A DNA stretch of 64,000 bases from Shinella sp. CPCC 101442 (GTDB lineage: Bacteria; Pseudomonadota; Alphaproteobacteria; Rhizobiales; Rhizobiaceae), in NCBI RefSeq assembly GCF_024704725.1, contig NZ_JALIQS010000002.1, positions 496,001-560,000 of the forward strand, in the 5' to 3' direction. The translations under genes and the position numbers were made by a program. The notes under the pieces are model-generated. The model worked only from the letters and a program-made list of their open reading frames with translations, was not told the DNA's origin and searched no databases. Of this stretch, positions 18,944-27,376 are shown piece by piece (the first letter of the stretch is position 1; the number at the start of each line of letters is the position of its first letter).

Positions 18944-19512
18944 CAGAGCCTCCGCCGGCAATGGGGGGCGATCAGGCGCTCATAACCCTGCGGCACCGCG
19001 CCCGGCTGCTCGTCGAGCGCGAGCACGCCGCGCAGCTCGAACATGGCGGCGACATGCAGCAGCATCGCCCGCTTCAGCGTATCGGGCACGTCCGCGCCGC
19101 TTTCGCCGAAACCGGCCGTAAAATCGATCTCGATACCGTTCAACGCCCGCTCCGTCGCGCGCCGCCCGGGCAACACCAGCCGCGCCGGCCGTGCCGCACC
19201 GTCCAGCACATAGCCGGACGTATCGATTTCGACCGGTGTGCCACCGGCATCGTAAACCGTCACGATCTCAATGGTTTGCACCGGCCCCCTGGCAATCTGA
19301 ATCACCCGCCCCTCCGGCCAGTCGTCGAGATAGAGGCGCAGCGGCCGGGAGATCAGGCAAAGCCCCGTCTGGCTTTCGAGATGGAGGCGCGCCGTGCGGA
19401 TCAGTGCCGTCAGCAGCGTATCCTCGTCGTTCGTCTCCAGGCGCAGATGCGCCTTCACCTCCGCAAGCGTGATCGGCTCGGCGGCCGGCGGCAAAAGTTC
19501 GGCGATGGTCAT
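18943..19512 (-). CDS. GTA head-tail connector, gp6-like
   Basis: This 189-residue protein has the phage gp6-like head-tail connector fold (ITLAEVKAHLRLETNDEDTL at the N-terminus, LLHVAAMFELR near the C-terminus). It forms the adaptor ring below the portal. The ATG at 19512 gives the usual family start; an upstream in-frame extension is not convincing. 126 bp separate it from the capsid gene, with no gene in between. Confidence 0.9.
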   Translation of the reverse strand: MTIAELLPPAAEPITLAEVKAHLRLETNDEDTLLTALIRTARLHLESQTGLCLISRPLRLYLDDWPEGRVIQIARGPVQTIEIVTVYDAGGTPVEIDTSGYVLDGAARPARLVLPGRRATERALNGIEIDFTAGFGESGADVPDTLKRAMLLHVAAMFELRGVLALDEQPGAVPQGYERLIAPHCRRRL

Positions 19513-19638
19513 GGCAATCCTGTCCGATGGGAAAAGGGATGCGGGCGCGGCCGGGAGGAAAACCGCGCCCGCTGCACCGGCGTCAGGGAACCGCCACCGG
19601 TGCGAGAGAAACATTGTGAAGGACGATGCGCCGCAGCC

Positions 19639-20889
19639 TCAGCTCGCCGCGAACTTGACCAGCTTGATCGCCTCGAAGTTCTGCACCCCGCCGCCGACGC
19701 GTTTGGTCGTGTAGAACAGCACATAGGGCTTGGCGGAGTAGGGATCGCGCAGCACGCGCACACCCGTGCGGTCGACGACGAGGTAGCCGGCACGGAAGTC
19801 GCCGAAGGCAATCGAGAAACTGTCGGCGGCGATATCAGGCATGTCCTCTGCCTCGGTGATGGCAAAGCCCATCAGCGAGGCGGACTGGCCGGGGGTTGCC
19901 GGCGGGCGCCAGAGGTAATTGCCGTCGGCGTCCTTGAACTTGCGGATCGCGGCCTGCGTCTTGCGGTTCATGACGAAGTTGGCATTCTGCCGGTGGCCGG
20001 CCTTCAGCGCATAGATCGTGTCGATCAGCGCATCGGATGGCCCGCTCGCCTTGAAGGCGCCGGCAGCACCGGTCGCGATGTACCCGATATTGCCCCAGCT
20101 CCAGCTGGTATCGGCGACATTGGTATAGCTGAGGAAGCCCTTCGGCTTGTTCGTGCCATCGCCCGAAACGAAGGCCGTGCCCTCCTGCTCGGCGAAGACG
20201 ATATCGACTTCCGAGGCGATCCAGCTTTCGACATCGACGGCCGCATCGTCGAGCAGGGCAGAGGTCGCCGCCGGCATGGCGTAGAGTTCCATGGTCGGGA
20301 AGGAGAGCTCGGCAAGCTGCGCATTGCCCGTCTGTGGGCGCGATGCGGTTTCCGCCACCCAGCCAGCCGCCATGCCCGAGGTCGCGAACGGCTTCTTCAG
20401 CACCATGCCCGAGACCTGCCGCACCGTTGCAAGCGCCCGGATCGGCGAAGCAGCCGAAAGCCGGCGGCCGATGTCGGTGTCCGTCTCCGGCGGCACGAGA
20501 TAGCCGCCGTCCGATGCGGAGCCGACGGACATCGCCTTCTCCTCCAGCGAGCGCAGCGCGCTTTCGTCGCCGCGACGCATATAGGCCGAGAAGGCCGCCT
20601 TGTGCTCGGCCGCCTCCAGGCTCGCCGCGCCGCTGCCGCCGAGCGCCGGGCGTGCCTTCTTCAGGGCCAGCTGGTCGATGACGCGCTTGTGGTCATCCAC
20701 CGCGCGGTTGATGCGGTCGAGCTTTTCGCGGGTCACCACATCGGCGGTCTGCTTCTGCTCGATCTCGCCGAGCCTGATTTCGTTGGTCTCCTTGAAGGCC
20801 TCGAAGGCCTGCATGAAGTCTTCGAAAGCGGCGGTCATCGTTTCCGGCACGGCCTTGATTTCCGGCGCGGTCTTCATGGTCTCCGTCAT
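19639..20889 (-). CDS. GTA major capsid protein, HK97 family (g5-like)
   Basis: This 416-residue HK97-fold capsid protein has an N-terminal scaffold-like coiled-coil region (about residues 10-100) that is normally cut off by the prohead protease, followed by the mature shell domain (YLVPPETDTDIGRRLSAASP, then SFPTMELYAMPA). The start at 20889 lies 14 bp after the protease gene. Length and order match RcGTA gp5. Confidence 0.94.
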   Translation of the reverse strand: MTETMKTAPEIKAVPETMTAAFEDFMQAFEAFKETNEIRLGEIEQKQTADVVTREKLDRINRAVDDHKRVIDQLALKKARPALGGSGAASLEAAEHKAAFSAYMRRGDESALRSLEEKAMSVGSASDGGYLVPPETDTDIGRRLSAASPIRALATVRQVSGMVLKKPFATSGMAAGWVAETASRPQTGNAQLAELSFPTMELYAMPAATSALLDDAAVDVESWIASEVDIVFAEQEGTAFVSGDGTNKPKGFLSYTNVADTSWSWGNIGYIATGAAGAFKASGPSDALIDTIYALKAGHRQNANFVMNRKTQAAIRKFKDADGNYLWRPPATPGQSASLMGFAITEAEDMPDIAADSFSIAFGDFRAGYLVVDRTGVRVLRDPYSAKPYVLFYTTKRVGGGVQNFEAIKLVKFAAS

Positions 20890-20903
20890 ATGTGTCGTCT
20901 CCG

Positions 20904-21464
20904 TTAGCGTTTCATCATCATCCGGGCCGCCCGGCGCATGGTGCGCACGAGCTCCGTCTCCCGGTCGCGGAACCACCGCGCATTCTTCACGTTCGACACC
21001 CGCGCCGAAGGCAGCATGGGGAAGGTGACGATCGAGATTTCCCAAAGGTCGGCTTCGAGGATCCGGCGCACGCCGGTTGCCCGCTCCGTCTTCGAGCGCA
21101 CCGTCTGGAAACCGATGGAGAGCCCGTCGAGCGCGCCTGACTTCATGAGGTTCAGCACCTCGCGGGCCCGCGCCACGCCGGGCGCAAGCACGCCCTCGAC
21201 ATAGAGCCCGCGCGTATCCTCGCGGATGGTGCGCCAGCGTCCGATGGGTTCGGCCGGATCGTGCTGGAACAGCATGCGCACGCCGGAAGACCCCCGTTTT
21301 TCCAGCGAGCGCACGAAGGCGCCGGGAGCGATCGCGTCCTTGCCGAGATCCACTTCGCCGAAGAGGCTGGCATAGCCGGAAAACACCCCGTCGCCCGAGA
21401 CGCCTGCAAGCGTCAGGTCGGCATATTTCTTCGTCCGCCAGACCGGCAGGTCGGTGGTTGTCAT
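20904..21464 (-). CDS. GTA prohead protease, HK97 family (g4-like)
   Basis: This 186-residue protein has the HK97 prohead protease signature, with His68 (MLFQHDPAEPIG) and Ser116 (LDGLSIGF) as likely catalytic residues. It matures the capsid by removing the scaffold region. I chose the ATG at 21464, which opens with a short segment before the conserved FSGYASLFGEVD. It is followed by the capsid gene. Confidence 0.93.
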   Translation of the reverse strand: MTTTDLPVWRTKKYADLTLAGVSGDGVFSGYASLFGEVDLGKDAIAPGAFVRSLEKRGSSGVRMLFQHDPAEPIGRWRTIREDTRGLYVEGVLAPGVARAREVLNLMKSGALDGLSIGFQTVRSKTERATGVRRILEADLWEISIVTFPMLPSARVSNVKNARWFRDRETELVRTMRRAARMMMKR

Positions 21465-21571
21465 TGGTTTCTCCGATGTTGGATTGCGGAAGGTCTGACG
21501 GCCGGCCGAAGGGTCCCGCCGTCTCTTCCGGCATGGTTCGCGCCGCCGCCGCGACGAAAATCGCGTCGATG

Positions 21572-21892
21572 TCAGCGTGGGGTATCGCCCCGCATCCGCT
21601 CCGCCATGCGCGCCAGCACGCCGAGCCCCCACCAGGCCGAAAGGCTCGCCGCTGCCGAACCGGTCAGCAGCACCTCCGCCGGCCCGAGATAACCCGCGAT
21701 GCCGAGCCGGACCGCGATCCACAGCCCCGCCGGTCCGCCGAAGACGAGGCCGCAGGCGAGCCCGGTGAAGAAGCGGCACCCGGCCTCGCGGCGGCTTTTC
21801 GGCAGGAGATAGATGAGCGAGACGGCGGCGCCCGCGGACGCACCGACCAGCCGGGCCGTCCAAAGCCCGCCGTCGTTTCCGAAGTCAGCCAT
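21572..21892 (-). CDS. DUF6107-type membrane protein in GTA cluster
   Basis: This 106-residue protein has three hydrophobic segments with small-residue-rich helices. It resembles the DUF6107 family that sits between portal and protease genes in rhizobial GTA clusters (the g3.5 position). Its job is unknown. A GAAAGGC Shine-Dalgarno sequence lies just upstream. A 383-bp AT-richer gap separates it from the portal gene. Confidence 0.8.
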   Translation of the reverse strand: MADFGNDGGLWTARLVGASAGAAVSLIYLLPKSRREAGCRFFTGLACGLVFGGPAGLWIAVRLGIAGYLGPAEVLLTGSAAASLSAWWGLGVLARMAERMRGDTPR

Positions 21893-22275
21893 TGTTAAGC
21901 CTTTCAGTTTATTGTGAAATCAAGGTTGATCCGCCATACGCGGCCACAGATGCGCCGCCTCACGCCGAGTCGGGCAACGCCAATCCCTGAGTCTTTTGAA
22001 TCGCTTGCGGCCAAGTATTCGAAAACCGATTCAACGGCTTCACACAGAGATTCCGCGCGGCGCGGAAGCGATTTAAGCCGCGCAGCCAAGCCTTTGTTTT
22101 ATTTTGATCTTTCGATGCAAAGTCCGTGCGCCCATCCCGATTGATGGTGCATTGCGCACGCCTACCCTTAAAACTTGCAATTGACGCGACGACGGTAGCA
22201 AAAATAGTTTCCGCAACCGTCATGATGACGGCCAGCAGTCCGTTGTCGTCTAGGCTCGGACTGCGCCTGATGCGG
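21893..22275. other. gap between portal and g3.5-like gene with no supported gene
   Basis: This stretch is visibly richer in A and T than its neighbours. It has short open frames on both strands, none with a good ribosome-binding site or recognisable protein. It could hold an internal promoter or an eroded gene. No clear inverted repeat was found. Confidence 0.5.
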
Positions 22276-23415
22276 TCAGTACCCGACCGCCCTGCGTTTT
22301 TCCTCGTCGCTGAGGAAAGTTGCCGTCCCCACCCGCGCCCAAAGTTCGGAACGCTCCGCCGCAAGCCCGCTCACCTGGTCGAGATCGGGCACCAGCCGCA
22401 GCGCAGCGCCCTCATCCTCGGAAAACCACCCGGCAAAAGCAGCCGCCGTGCGGCTCACCAGCGGCAGCACGGTCAGGCGCCAGAAAGCGCGGTTGGCCTC
22501 CTGGTAGTTGGCATAGGTGGCGTCGCCGGGAATGCCGATCAGCATGGGCGGCACGCCGAAGGCGAGCGCGATGTCGCGCGCCGCGCCGTTCTTCGCCTCG
22601 ACGAAATCCATCTCGCGCGGCGAAAGTCCCATCGCTTTCCAGTCGAGCCCGCCTTCCAGCAGCATCGGCCGCCCCGCCCGCGCCGGGCCGGAATAGCCCT
22701 CCTCCAGCTCGCTTTTCAGCCGGTCGTACTGGTCGGCTGTCAGGTTCCCGCCCTCCTTCGGCTGATAGACGAGCGCGCCGGAAGGCCGCGCCGAATTGTC
22801 GAGCAGCGCCTTGTTCCAGATCGCCGCCGCATTGGAGAGATCGAGCGCCATGGAGGCCGCTTCCAGCGGTGCGAAACCGAGCTGGTCGTCGAGCGGGTGG
22901 AAAAGCCTCAGATGCAGGATAGCCTGCCCCTCGCCTGCCGCATGCCGGCGGACATGGTTGCCTGTCCGATACTCATAGGCGTCCGGCCAGCCGTCCCGCC
23001 CCTCGACGATGCGCACCCGGTCGGGCCTGAGAAGATGCAGTTCCCGCAGGTCCTCCGCCACCCGCACGCCCTCGACGAAAGCGTTGCCGGACAGGAGCAG
23101 GTGCCCGTACAGCATCTCGAAGAAATCCGTCCCGGCCATGCGCCCGTTCGGCCGCCGAAGCAGCGCGAGCGCCGGCTCTTCCGGCCGCTCCACCTCTCCG
23201 TCATAGGCAAGCCAGGGTACGGATGCCGCGGCCTCCGCGATCATGCGCACCGCCCGGTGCGCCACCGGGTTTTTCATGAACCCCTCGCGAGACAGCGAGG
23301 CATAGGACCGGCTCGACCAGTGCGCCCGGCCCTCGGCGGTCAGCGCAAAAAAGCCCGACGCCTTGGTTTCCGCCGGCACCTGGCGCCGCCGCGAGAGGAA
23401 GGAAGGAAACTTCAT
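22276..23415 (-). CDS. GTA portal protein, HK97 family (g3-like)
   Basis: This 379-residue portal protein has the HK97 gp3-like features RTGNHVRRH, HPLDDQLGFAPLEAA and GVPPMLIGIPGDATYANYQE. The portal forms the DNA entry ring of the capsid. I chose the ATG at 23415 because GAGG lies 5 bp upstream and it gives the usual MKFPSFLSRRR start. It follows the endolysin gene by 62 bp. Confidence 0.93.
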   Translation of the reverse strand: MKFPSFLSRRRQVPAETKASGFFALTAEGRAHWSSRSYASLSREGFMKNPVAHRAVRMIAEAAASVPWLAYDGEVERPEEPALALLRRPNGRMAGTDFFEMLYGHLLLSGNAFVEGVRVAEDLRELHLLRPDRVRIVEGRDGWPDAYEYRTGNHVRRHAAGEGQAILHLRLFHPLDDQLGFAPLEAASMALDLSNAAAIWNKALLDNSARPSGALVYQPKEGGNLTADQYDRLKSELEEGYSGPARAGRPMLLEGGLDWKAMGLSPREMDFVEAKNGAARDIALAFGVPPMLIGIPGDATYANYQEANRAFWRLTVLPLVSRTAAAFAGWFSEDEGAALRLVPDLDQVSGLAAERSELWARVGTATFLSDEEKRRAVGY

Positions 23416-23477
23416 GATGTCCTCGATTGTTGTCGGATCCGACGGGATAGGCGCGCAGTCATCGGGCAAGACGCCCG

Positions 23478-24089
23478 CTACCCGCCGAGTGCTGCAAAAA
23501 ACGTCCGTCCGTACCCCGCCACCCGCTCGGCCCGGTCCAGCCCGTTGATGATGCGCCGAGCCCCGACCCAGTCGGCGCGGCCTGTCGAAAAGTGATCCGC
23601 GAGCCGCCGCCCGGTGAAAGCCCCGCGCAACATGCCGATGAAGAGGATTTCCACCGAAGGTGCCATCTCCATCGCCCGTTCCGGCCGCGTCAGGAAATCG
23701 ATGCCCGTCAGCGTCGAAAGCCGCTCGTAGTTCCGCCGATGCGTGATCTGCACCAGCCCGCGCCCGAGCCAGCTATGCCCCGCCGCATCCCGCCGCCAAT
23801 AGGGTTCGGAAACCTGCGGCAGCTTTCCGGCCGCGAAGGCGCGGTCGAGCCGGGCGATCGCCGTCTCGTCCGTGGCGGCAAAGGTTTCGCGCACCGGCTG
23901 CATGCGCCCGCCGGTCTCGTGATGCGCGGTCGCCAGCATATAGGCGAGAAAACGCCGGTCCCGCGTCTCGCCGCCGGTTTCGAACCGGTCGAGCAACGCC
24001 GTCAGGCCGGCCACTTGCGACCCGGCCAGCCGCCCGCCGTAAAGCGAGCCGCGCACGCCATCGAAAAAAGCCTTGTGATCGATCGCCAT
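23478..24089 (-). CDS. GH19-type (chitinase-like) endolysin embedded in GTA cluster
   Basis: This 203-residue protein matches the GH19-like phage lysozymes: AHHETGGRMQPVRE with likely catalytic Glu58, GRGLVQITHRRNYE, and an RRIINGLDRAERVAGY end. Such enzymes cut peptidoglycan and free phage or GTA particles. It starts 2 bp after the terL stop and precedes the portal gene. In RcGTA the lysis genes lie elsewhere on the chromosome, so this placement is notable. It has no signal peptide, so it needs a holin. Confidence 0.88.
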   Translation of the reverse strand: MAIDHKAFFDGVRGSLYGGRLAGSQVAGLTALLDRFETGGETRDRRFLAYMLATAHHETGGRMQPVRETFAATDETAIARLDRAFAAGKLPQVSEPYWRRDAAGHSWLGRGLVQITHRRNYERLSTLTGIDFLTRPERAMEMAPSVEILFIGMLRGAFTGRRLADHFSTGRADWVGARRIINGLDRAERVAGYGRTFFAALGG

Positions 24090-24091
24090 CG

Positions 24092-25519
24092 TTAAACCCC
24101 TCGCACCCGCGGTTCGCCCTGCCGGTCGAGCACCAGCGCCGTCAGCGCCCAGACGAGCGCATCGAGACGATCCGGCGAGCGTCCGGCCGAAAGCCCGTCG
24201 GGGCCGAAATCGCACATCTGGTCCTCCAGGTCGGCAAAAGCGCCGGCATGGGCCACCCGCCCCTGCTCGTAGAGTGCCGCCACAGGCTCCGCGCGCAAAA
24301 ATTTCCCGCGCGTCGCCCGTACCGTCGTGACCGGAAGATCCGCCTCCACGCTCTTCAGCATGGCCGTCACCATGTCGCCGCCCTGGTTGATTTCCGCCAC
24401 CACCCGGTCCGCATCGAACCGCCGGAAAGCCCGCACCACTGCGCCTGCCCATCCGGCCGGGCTCGCGCCCGTCACCGAACAGTCCGCCAGCACCACCGCG
24501 CGTCCGCTGCCGTCCAGCCCCGCCACGACGATGCCGCAGACCGAGGCTGCGGACGCCGTTGCCGGCGGATCGACCGCCACGACGATGCGCGACAGCGGCC
24601 CGGCATGGCGCAGCCGGATGGCCTCCAGCCGCGCCCGGCTCCACAGCGCATCCTCTCGGTCGGCAATCAGCTCGCCATCCAGCTCCTGCCGCCCCAGCCG
24701 CGTGCCGCCATAGCGGTCGGCCATGGCCGCGATGAAGCCGGGCGAGAGGTTTTCCGCGTTGTCATCCGTGCGAATGCGCCGCACCGCCGTCTTCACATCG
24801 GCCGCAAGCGCCCGGAGCAGCGGCACCGGCCGCGGCGTCGTCGTCACCAGCACCCGTGGATCGGCGCCGAGACGCAGGCCGAATTGCAGCATGTCCCAGG
24901 TCTCCTGCGCATGTTTCCACTTCCCGAGCTCGTCACACCAGGCCAGATGGAACTGCGGCCCGCGCAAACTCTCCGGATCTTCGGACGAGAAGATCTGCCC
25001 GATCGACCCGTTCGGCCACACCAGCCGGCGGCGCGACGCCTCGAATTCCGGACGCGCACGCCCGGCAATCCGACAGATTCCCGAGACCCCGTCGATCATC
25101 ACCTCGCGCGCGTCGCCAAGGGTTTCCGCCACCAGCGCGATGCGCAGGTCCGGCGCGGACAGCGCCAGAGCATGCACCCATTCCGCCCCCGCCCGCGTCT
25201 TGCCCGAACCACGCCCGCCCATCAGCAGCCACACCCGCCAGTCTCCCGGCGGCGGCATCTGCGCGAGCCGGCAGGTGAAATGCCAGCGGCTCAACTGCCG
25301 GCGGTTGCGAGGTCTCTCATCCGCTGAAGCGCGGTCGCCTTCCAGATCAGGGGCAGAAAGCCCACGCCCCTTGCCGATCTCCCCTACAAGGGGGAGGATC
25401 GACGGTGTTGGCAGCGCCTCCGGTTTTTCACCAGAGCGACTATTGTCCCGCCGCAAACCGGCCTCCAACGCATCGATCCCATCGAGCAGCTTTCCCGCCG
25501 CCAAATTCTCCTCGATCAT
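24092..25519 (-). CDS. terL: GTA large terminase TerL with in-frame insertion
   Basis: This protein (475 residues from this start) is a large terminase: Walker A GGRGSGKT at 101-108, Walker B LAWCDE at 192-197, and a nuclease domain starting near VVAVDPPATAS. It packages host DNA into capsids. The ATG at 25519 has AGG 7 nt upstream, but in-frame ATGs at 25537, 25546 and 25669 are possible; the last also has AAGGA but lies inside the upstream gene. Residues about 37-70 look like translated repeat DNA, placed before the ATPase core. Confidence 0.88.
   Translation of the reverse strand: MIEENLAAGKLLDGIDALEAGLRRDNSRSGEKPEALPTPSILPLVGEIGKGRGLSAPDLEGDRASADERPRNRRQLSRWHFTCRLAQMPPPGDWRVWLLMGGRGSGKTRAGAEWVHALALSAPDLRIALVAETLGDAREVMIDGVSGICRIAGRARPEFEASRRRLVWPNGSIGQIFSSEDPESLRGPQFHLAWCDELGKWKHAQETWDMLQFGLRLGADPRVLVTTTPRPVPLLRALAADVKTAVRRIRTDDNAENLSPGFIAAMADRYGGTRLGRQELDGELIADREDALWSRARLEAIRLRHAGPLSRIVVAVDPPATASAASVCGIVVAGLDGSGRAVVLADCSVTGASPAGWAGAVVRAFRRFDADRVVAEINQGGDMVTAMLKSVEADLPVTTVRATRGKFLRAEPVAALYEQGRVAHAGAFADLEDQMCDFGPDGLSAGRSPDRLDALVWALTALVLDRQGEPRVRGV
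25310..25411 (-). repeat. repeat-like insertion inside terL
   Basis: The stretch contains the palindrome CTCCCCCTTGTAGGGGAG and the flanking GATCGGCAAGGGGCGTGG. This resembles dispersed intergenic repeats of rhizobia that carry a CTCCCC/GGGGAG stem. Here it is read in frame (the SILPLVGEIGKGRG segment). The repeat family cannot be confirmed without a genome-wide search. Confidence 0.5.
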
Positions 25520-25592
25520 CCTGAAACCTGCGGCCATCCTGTGCATCTGCTTGTCAAATGTCTTGCCGACCGCCGCGACGCCCCGCCGCGCC

Positions 25593-26138
25593 CTACGGCC
25601 CGCTTTCAGCCCGTGCGGCAGCATCGCCGCCAGGCCTGGCTTCGCGCGTCCAGTCTTCCTTTGCCGCATCCAACCGTTCCTTCACCCGCCGCTCCACAAG
25701 CCGGTCGAATTCCGCCGCCAGCACCGCCTCGTCCTCCGGCTCGCCGCGCGCGGCCTCTGCCTCCGCACGCTCGCCAATCAGCGTACGCTGCAGGCTGTCG
25801 ATCTTTTCCAGCGTGCGCACGATCAGCGAAACCGCCTCGATCGCCGCCTTGGCGTCGGTCTGCGCCAGCTTTCGGGAAGCCTCGTCCTCGGCGCCATCCG
25901 CGTCCCGCTCGGCCAGGATCTTCTGGCTCTGAAACCGCTGAAACCGCTCGCGCAGCTCCTTTGTCATTTCCAGAAGCATCGCCTGCATATCGAGGAAGGG
26001 ATCGAGCGGCGCATCCGCCTTGGTGTCGAGGAGCAGTGCCACGCCGCTCTCGACCTCCACCCGCCGCCCGCCAAGCCCGTCATAAACCGCCGGCTCCGGC
26101 GAAACGCCGAACAATTGAAGATCGATCGCCGCGTCCAT
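25593..26138 (-). CDS. putative GTA small terminase (g1-like)
   Basis: This 181-residue, mostly alpha-helical protein with charged heptad-like stretches (about residues 60-170) precedes terL, the position of RcGTA gp1, shown to act as small terminase. The ATG at 26138 is preceded by GGGG about 6 nt upstream, and an intrinsic terminator lies immediately before that. I do not recognise a diagnostic motif, so the call rests on position, size and helical character. It is the first gene of the cluster. Confidence 0.65.
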   Translation of the reverse strand: MDAAIDLQLFGVSPEPAVYDGLGGRRVEVESGVALLLDTKADAPLDPFLDMQAMLLEMTKELRERFQRFQSQKILAERDADGAEDEASRKLAQTDAKAAIEAVSLIVRTLEKIDSLQRTLIGERAEAEAARGEPEDEAVLAAEFDRLVERRVKERLDAAKEDWTREARPGGDAAARAESGP

Positions 26139-26150
26139 CGCATACCCCAA

Positions 26151-26186
26151 ATAAAAAGGCGCCCGGTTCGACTGAACCAAGCGCCT
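26151..26186 (-). terminator. intrinsic terminator in the GTA leader, just before the first gene
   Basis: A hairpin at 26157-26186 (AGGCGC and GCGCCT outer arms, GGTTC and GAACC inner arms, 4-nt loop) is followed on the minus strand by TTTTTATTT. It ends 13 nt before the ATG at 26138, so transcripts entering the cluster must pass it. No complete gene on the same strand ends between it and the putative promoter, so it looks like an attenuator. Confidence 0.75.
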
Positions 26187-26238
26187 GTCAATATATTCCC
26201 ACAAAGCCGCCGCCGGCAGAAACCAGCCATTCCGTTGA

Positions 26239-26259
26239 ATCTCCTGAGAACCAGGAGAT
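26239..26259 (-). promoter_or_regulatory. leader hairpin upstream of the GTA attenuator
   Basis: An 8-bp inverted repeat (ATCTCCTG and CAGGAGAT) has a 5-nt loop. Its loop side contains GGTTC on the minus strand, complementary to GAACC in the terminator's 3' arm, so the two structures could compete. It may instead be an operator. Confidence 0.4.
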
Positions 26260-26289
26260 CGCCGCCCGCACCTTTTCGACTATGCCATA

Positions 26290-26318
26290 ACCCTATCAAA
26301 TGGCCGTCACGCAGTCAA
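26290..26318 (-). promoter_or_regulatory. putative promoter for the GTA cluster
   Basis: TTGACT (26318-26313) and TAGGGT (26295-26290) are spaced by 17 bp on the minus strand. This would start a leader RNA of roughly 145 nt before the first GTA gene. The -10 box is weak. Confidence 0.35.
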
Positions 26319-26378
26319 GGACTATTTTCCTATTTAGCGAAAACTTTTGCGAAGCCCCGAAAAATGCTACTCTTTGCC

Positions 26379-26711
26379 ATGACCTCGAACGATCTCATCG
26401 CGATCGCGCTCGGCCTGCCCGGGGCGCGGGAAAGTGCTCATTTCGGGAAGCGCGACTTCCGGGTGGGCGAGAAGATCTTCATGTCCCTGCCACAGGCCGG
26501 CCGTGCGGTGCTGAAGCTGACGCCCGGCCAGCAGGCGATGGTGGTGGAAACCGATCCGGGACTGTGCGCGCCCGTGCCGGGTGGCTGGGGTGCCAAGGGC
26601 TGGACATCGCTCTATTTCGATAGCGCGGATGACGAGCGGGTACACGATCTCATCGGCACCGCCTGGCGCAACGTCGCGCCGAAGGCGCTGGTCGCGGTGA
26701 GCCTGAACTGA
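26379..26711 (+). CDS. MmcQ/YjbR family protein
   Basis: This 110-residue protein shows the YjbR-like fold signature: LPGARESAHFGKRDFRVGEK, then KLTPGQQAMVVE and a WTSLYFD segment near the C-terminus. Members have a CyaY-like DNA-binding fold of unclear cellular role. An in-frame ATG at 26364 would add five residues. It is divergent from the GTA cluster and convergent with the next gene, with 1 bp between the stops. Confidence 0.88.
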   Translation: MTSNDLIAIALGLPGARESAHFGKRDFRVGEKIFMSLPQAGRAVLKLTPGQQAMVVETDPGLCAPVPGGWGAKGWTSLYFDSADDERVHDLIGTAWRNVAPKALVAVSLN

Positions 26712-26712
26712 G

Positions 26713-27198
26713 CTATTTTTCCTCGCCCACTTCCATTGGCCAGGTCACGAGATAGTCCTCGTAATCCTCGATATCGATGCCCTCTTCGCTGACGGTGCGC
26801 CCGCGAGCGGAAATGCCGGCCTGGTGCACCGTATCCGGGTCGCCGGAAACCAGCGGATGCCACCAGTAGAGGTCGTGCCCGTCGCGGATGAGGCGGTAGC
26901 CGCAGGTCGGCGGCAGCCAGGAGATCTTTTCGACGCTCTCCACCGTCAGGCGGATGCAGTCGGGCACCGTCGCCTGCCGGTTGTCATAGTCCTTGCAGCG
27001 ACAGCTCTCGCCATCGAGCAGCACGCAGCGGATCGACGTCCAGGCGATTTCGCCGGTGTCCCAGTCCTCCAGCTTGTTGAGACAACAGAGCCCGCAGCCG
27101 TCGCACAGGCTTTCCCATTCTCTGTCGGTCATTTCGGCGAGCGTCTTCGTCTTCCAGAAGGCAAGCTCGCCCGGCTCCTGCTTATCGCTTGTCATCAT
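26713..27198 (-). CDS. YcgN-family cysteine cluster protein (UPF0260)
   Basis: This 161-residue protein carries the zinc/iron-sulfur-type cysteine cluster of the family: CDGCGLCC near residue 35, a later C-R-C in the ESCRCKDY segment, and PTCGYRL. The role is unknown. It is divergent from the PBP gene, sharing a 178-bp intergenic region. Its stop nearly touches that of the YjbR-like gene on the other strand. Confidence 0.92.
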   Translation of the reverse strand: MMTSDKQEPGELAFWKTKTLAEMTDREWESLCDGCGLCCLNKLEDWDTGEIAWTSIRCVLLDGESCRCKDYDNRQATVPDCIRLTVESVEKISWLPPTCGYRLIRDGHDLYWWHPLVSGDPDTVHQAGISARGRTVSEEGIDIEDYEDYLVTWPMEVGEEK

Positions 27199-27376
27199 GC
27201 CTGACCCCTGAACCTCTCGGGCTCAAAGGTCAAGTCTGGCCGGCCGGTAACCCTTCCCCGCAAATTCCGTTCTGCTGCCTTCAAAAGACTGATATCGTCG
27301 CCGAATAGGAAATGGTCAGAAGACGTTAACCGGACACAGGCAGGCTGCGGCCGGTACCGAAAGAAGGCCAGCGATC

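Noticed and set aside
21960-22364. 134-codon frame across the portal/g3.5 gap, minus strand
   Set aside because: It overlaps the portal end in another frame, and has no ribosome site or protein family character.
10840-25600. GTA region as an ordinary prophage
   Set aside because: No integrase, repressor, replication or attachment-site repeats were found, and gene order matches GTAs gene by gene.
26161-26186. tRNA T-arm-like GGTTCGACT
   Set aside because: No acceptor, D or anticodon arms can be built around it; it is part of the terminator stem.
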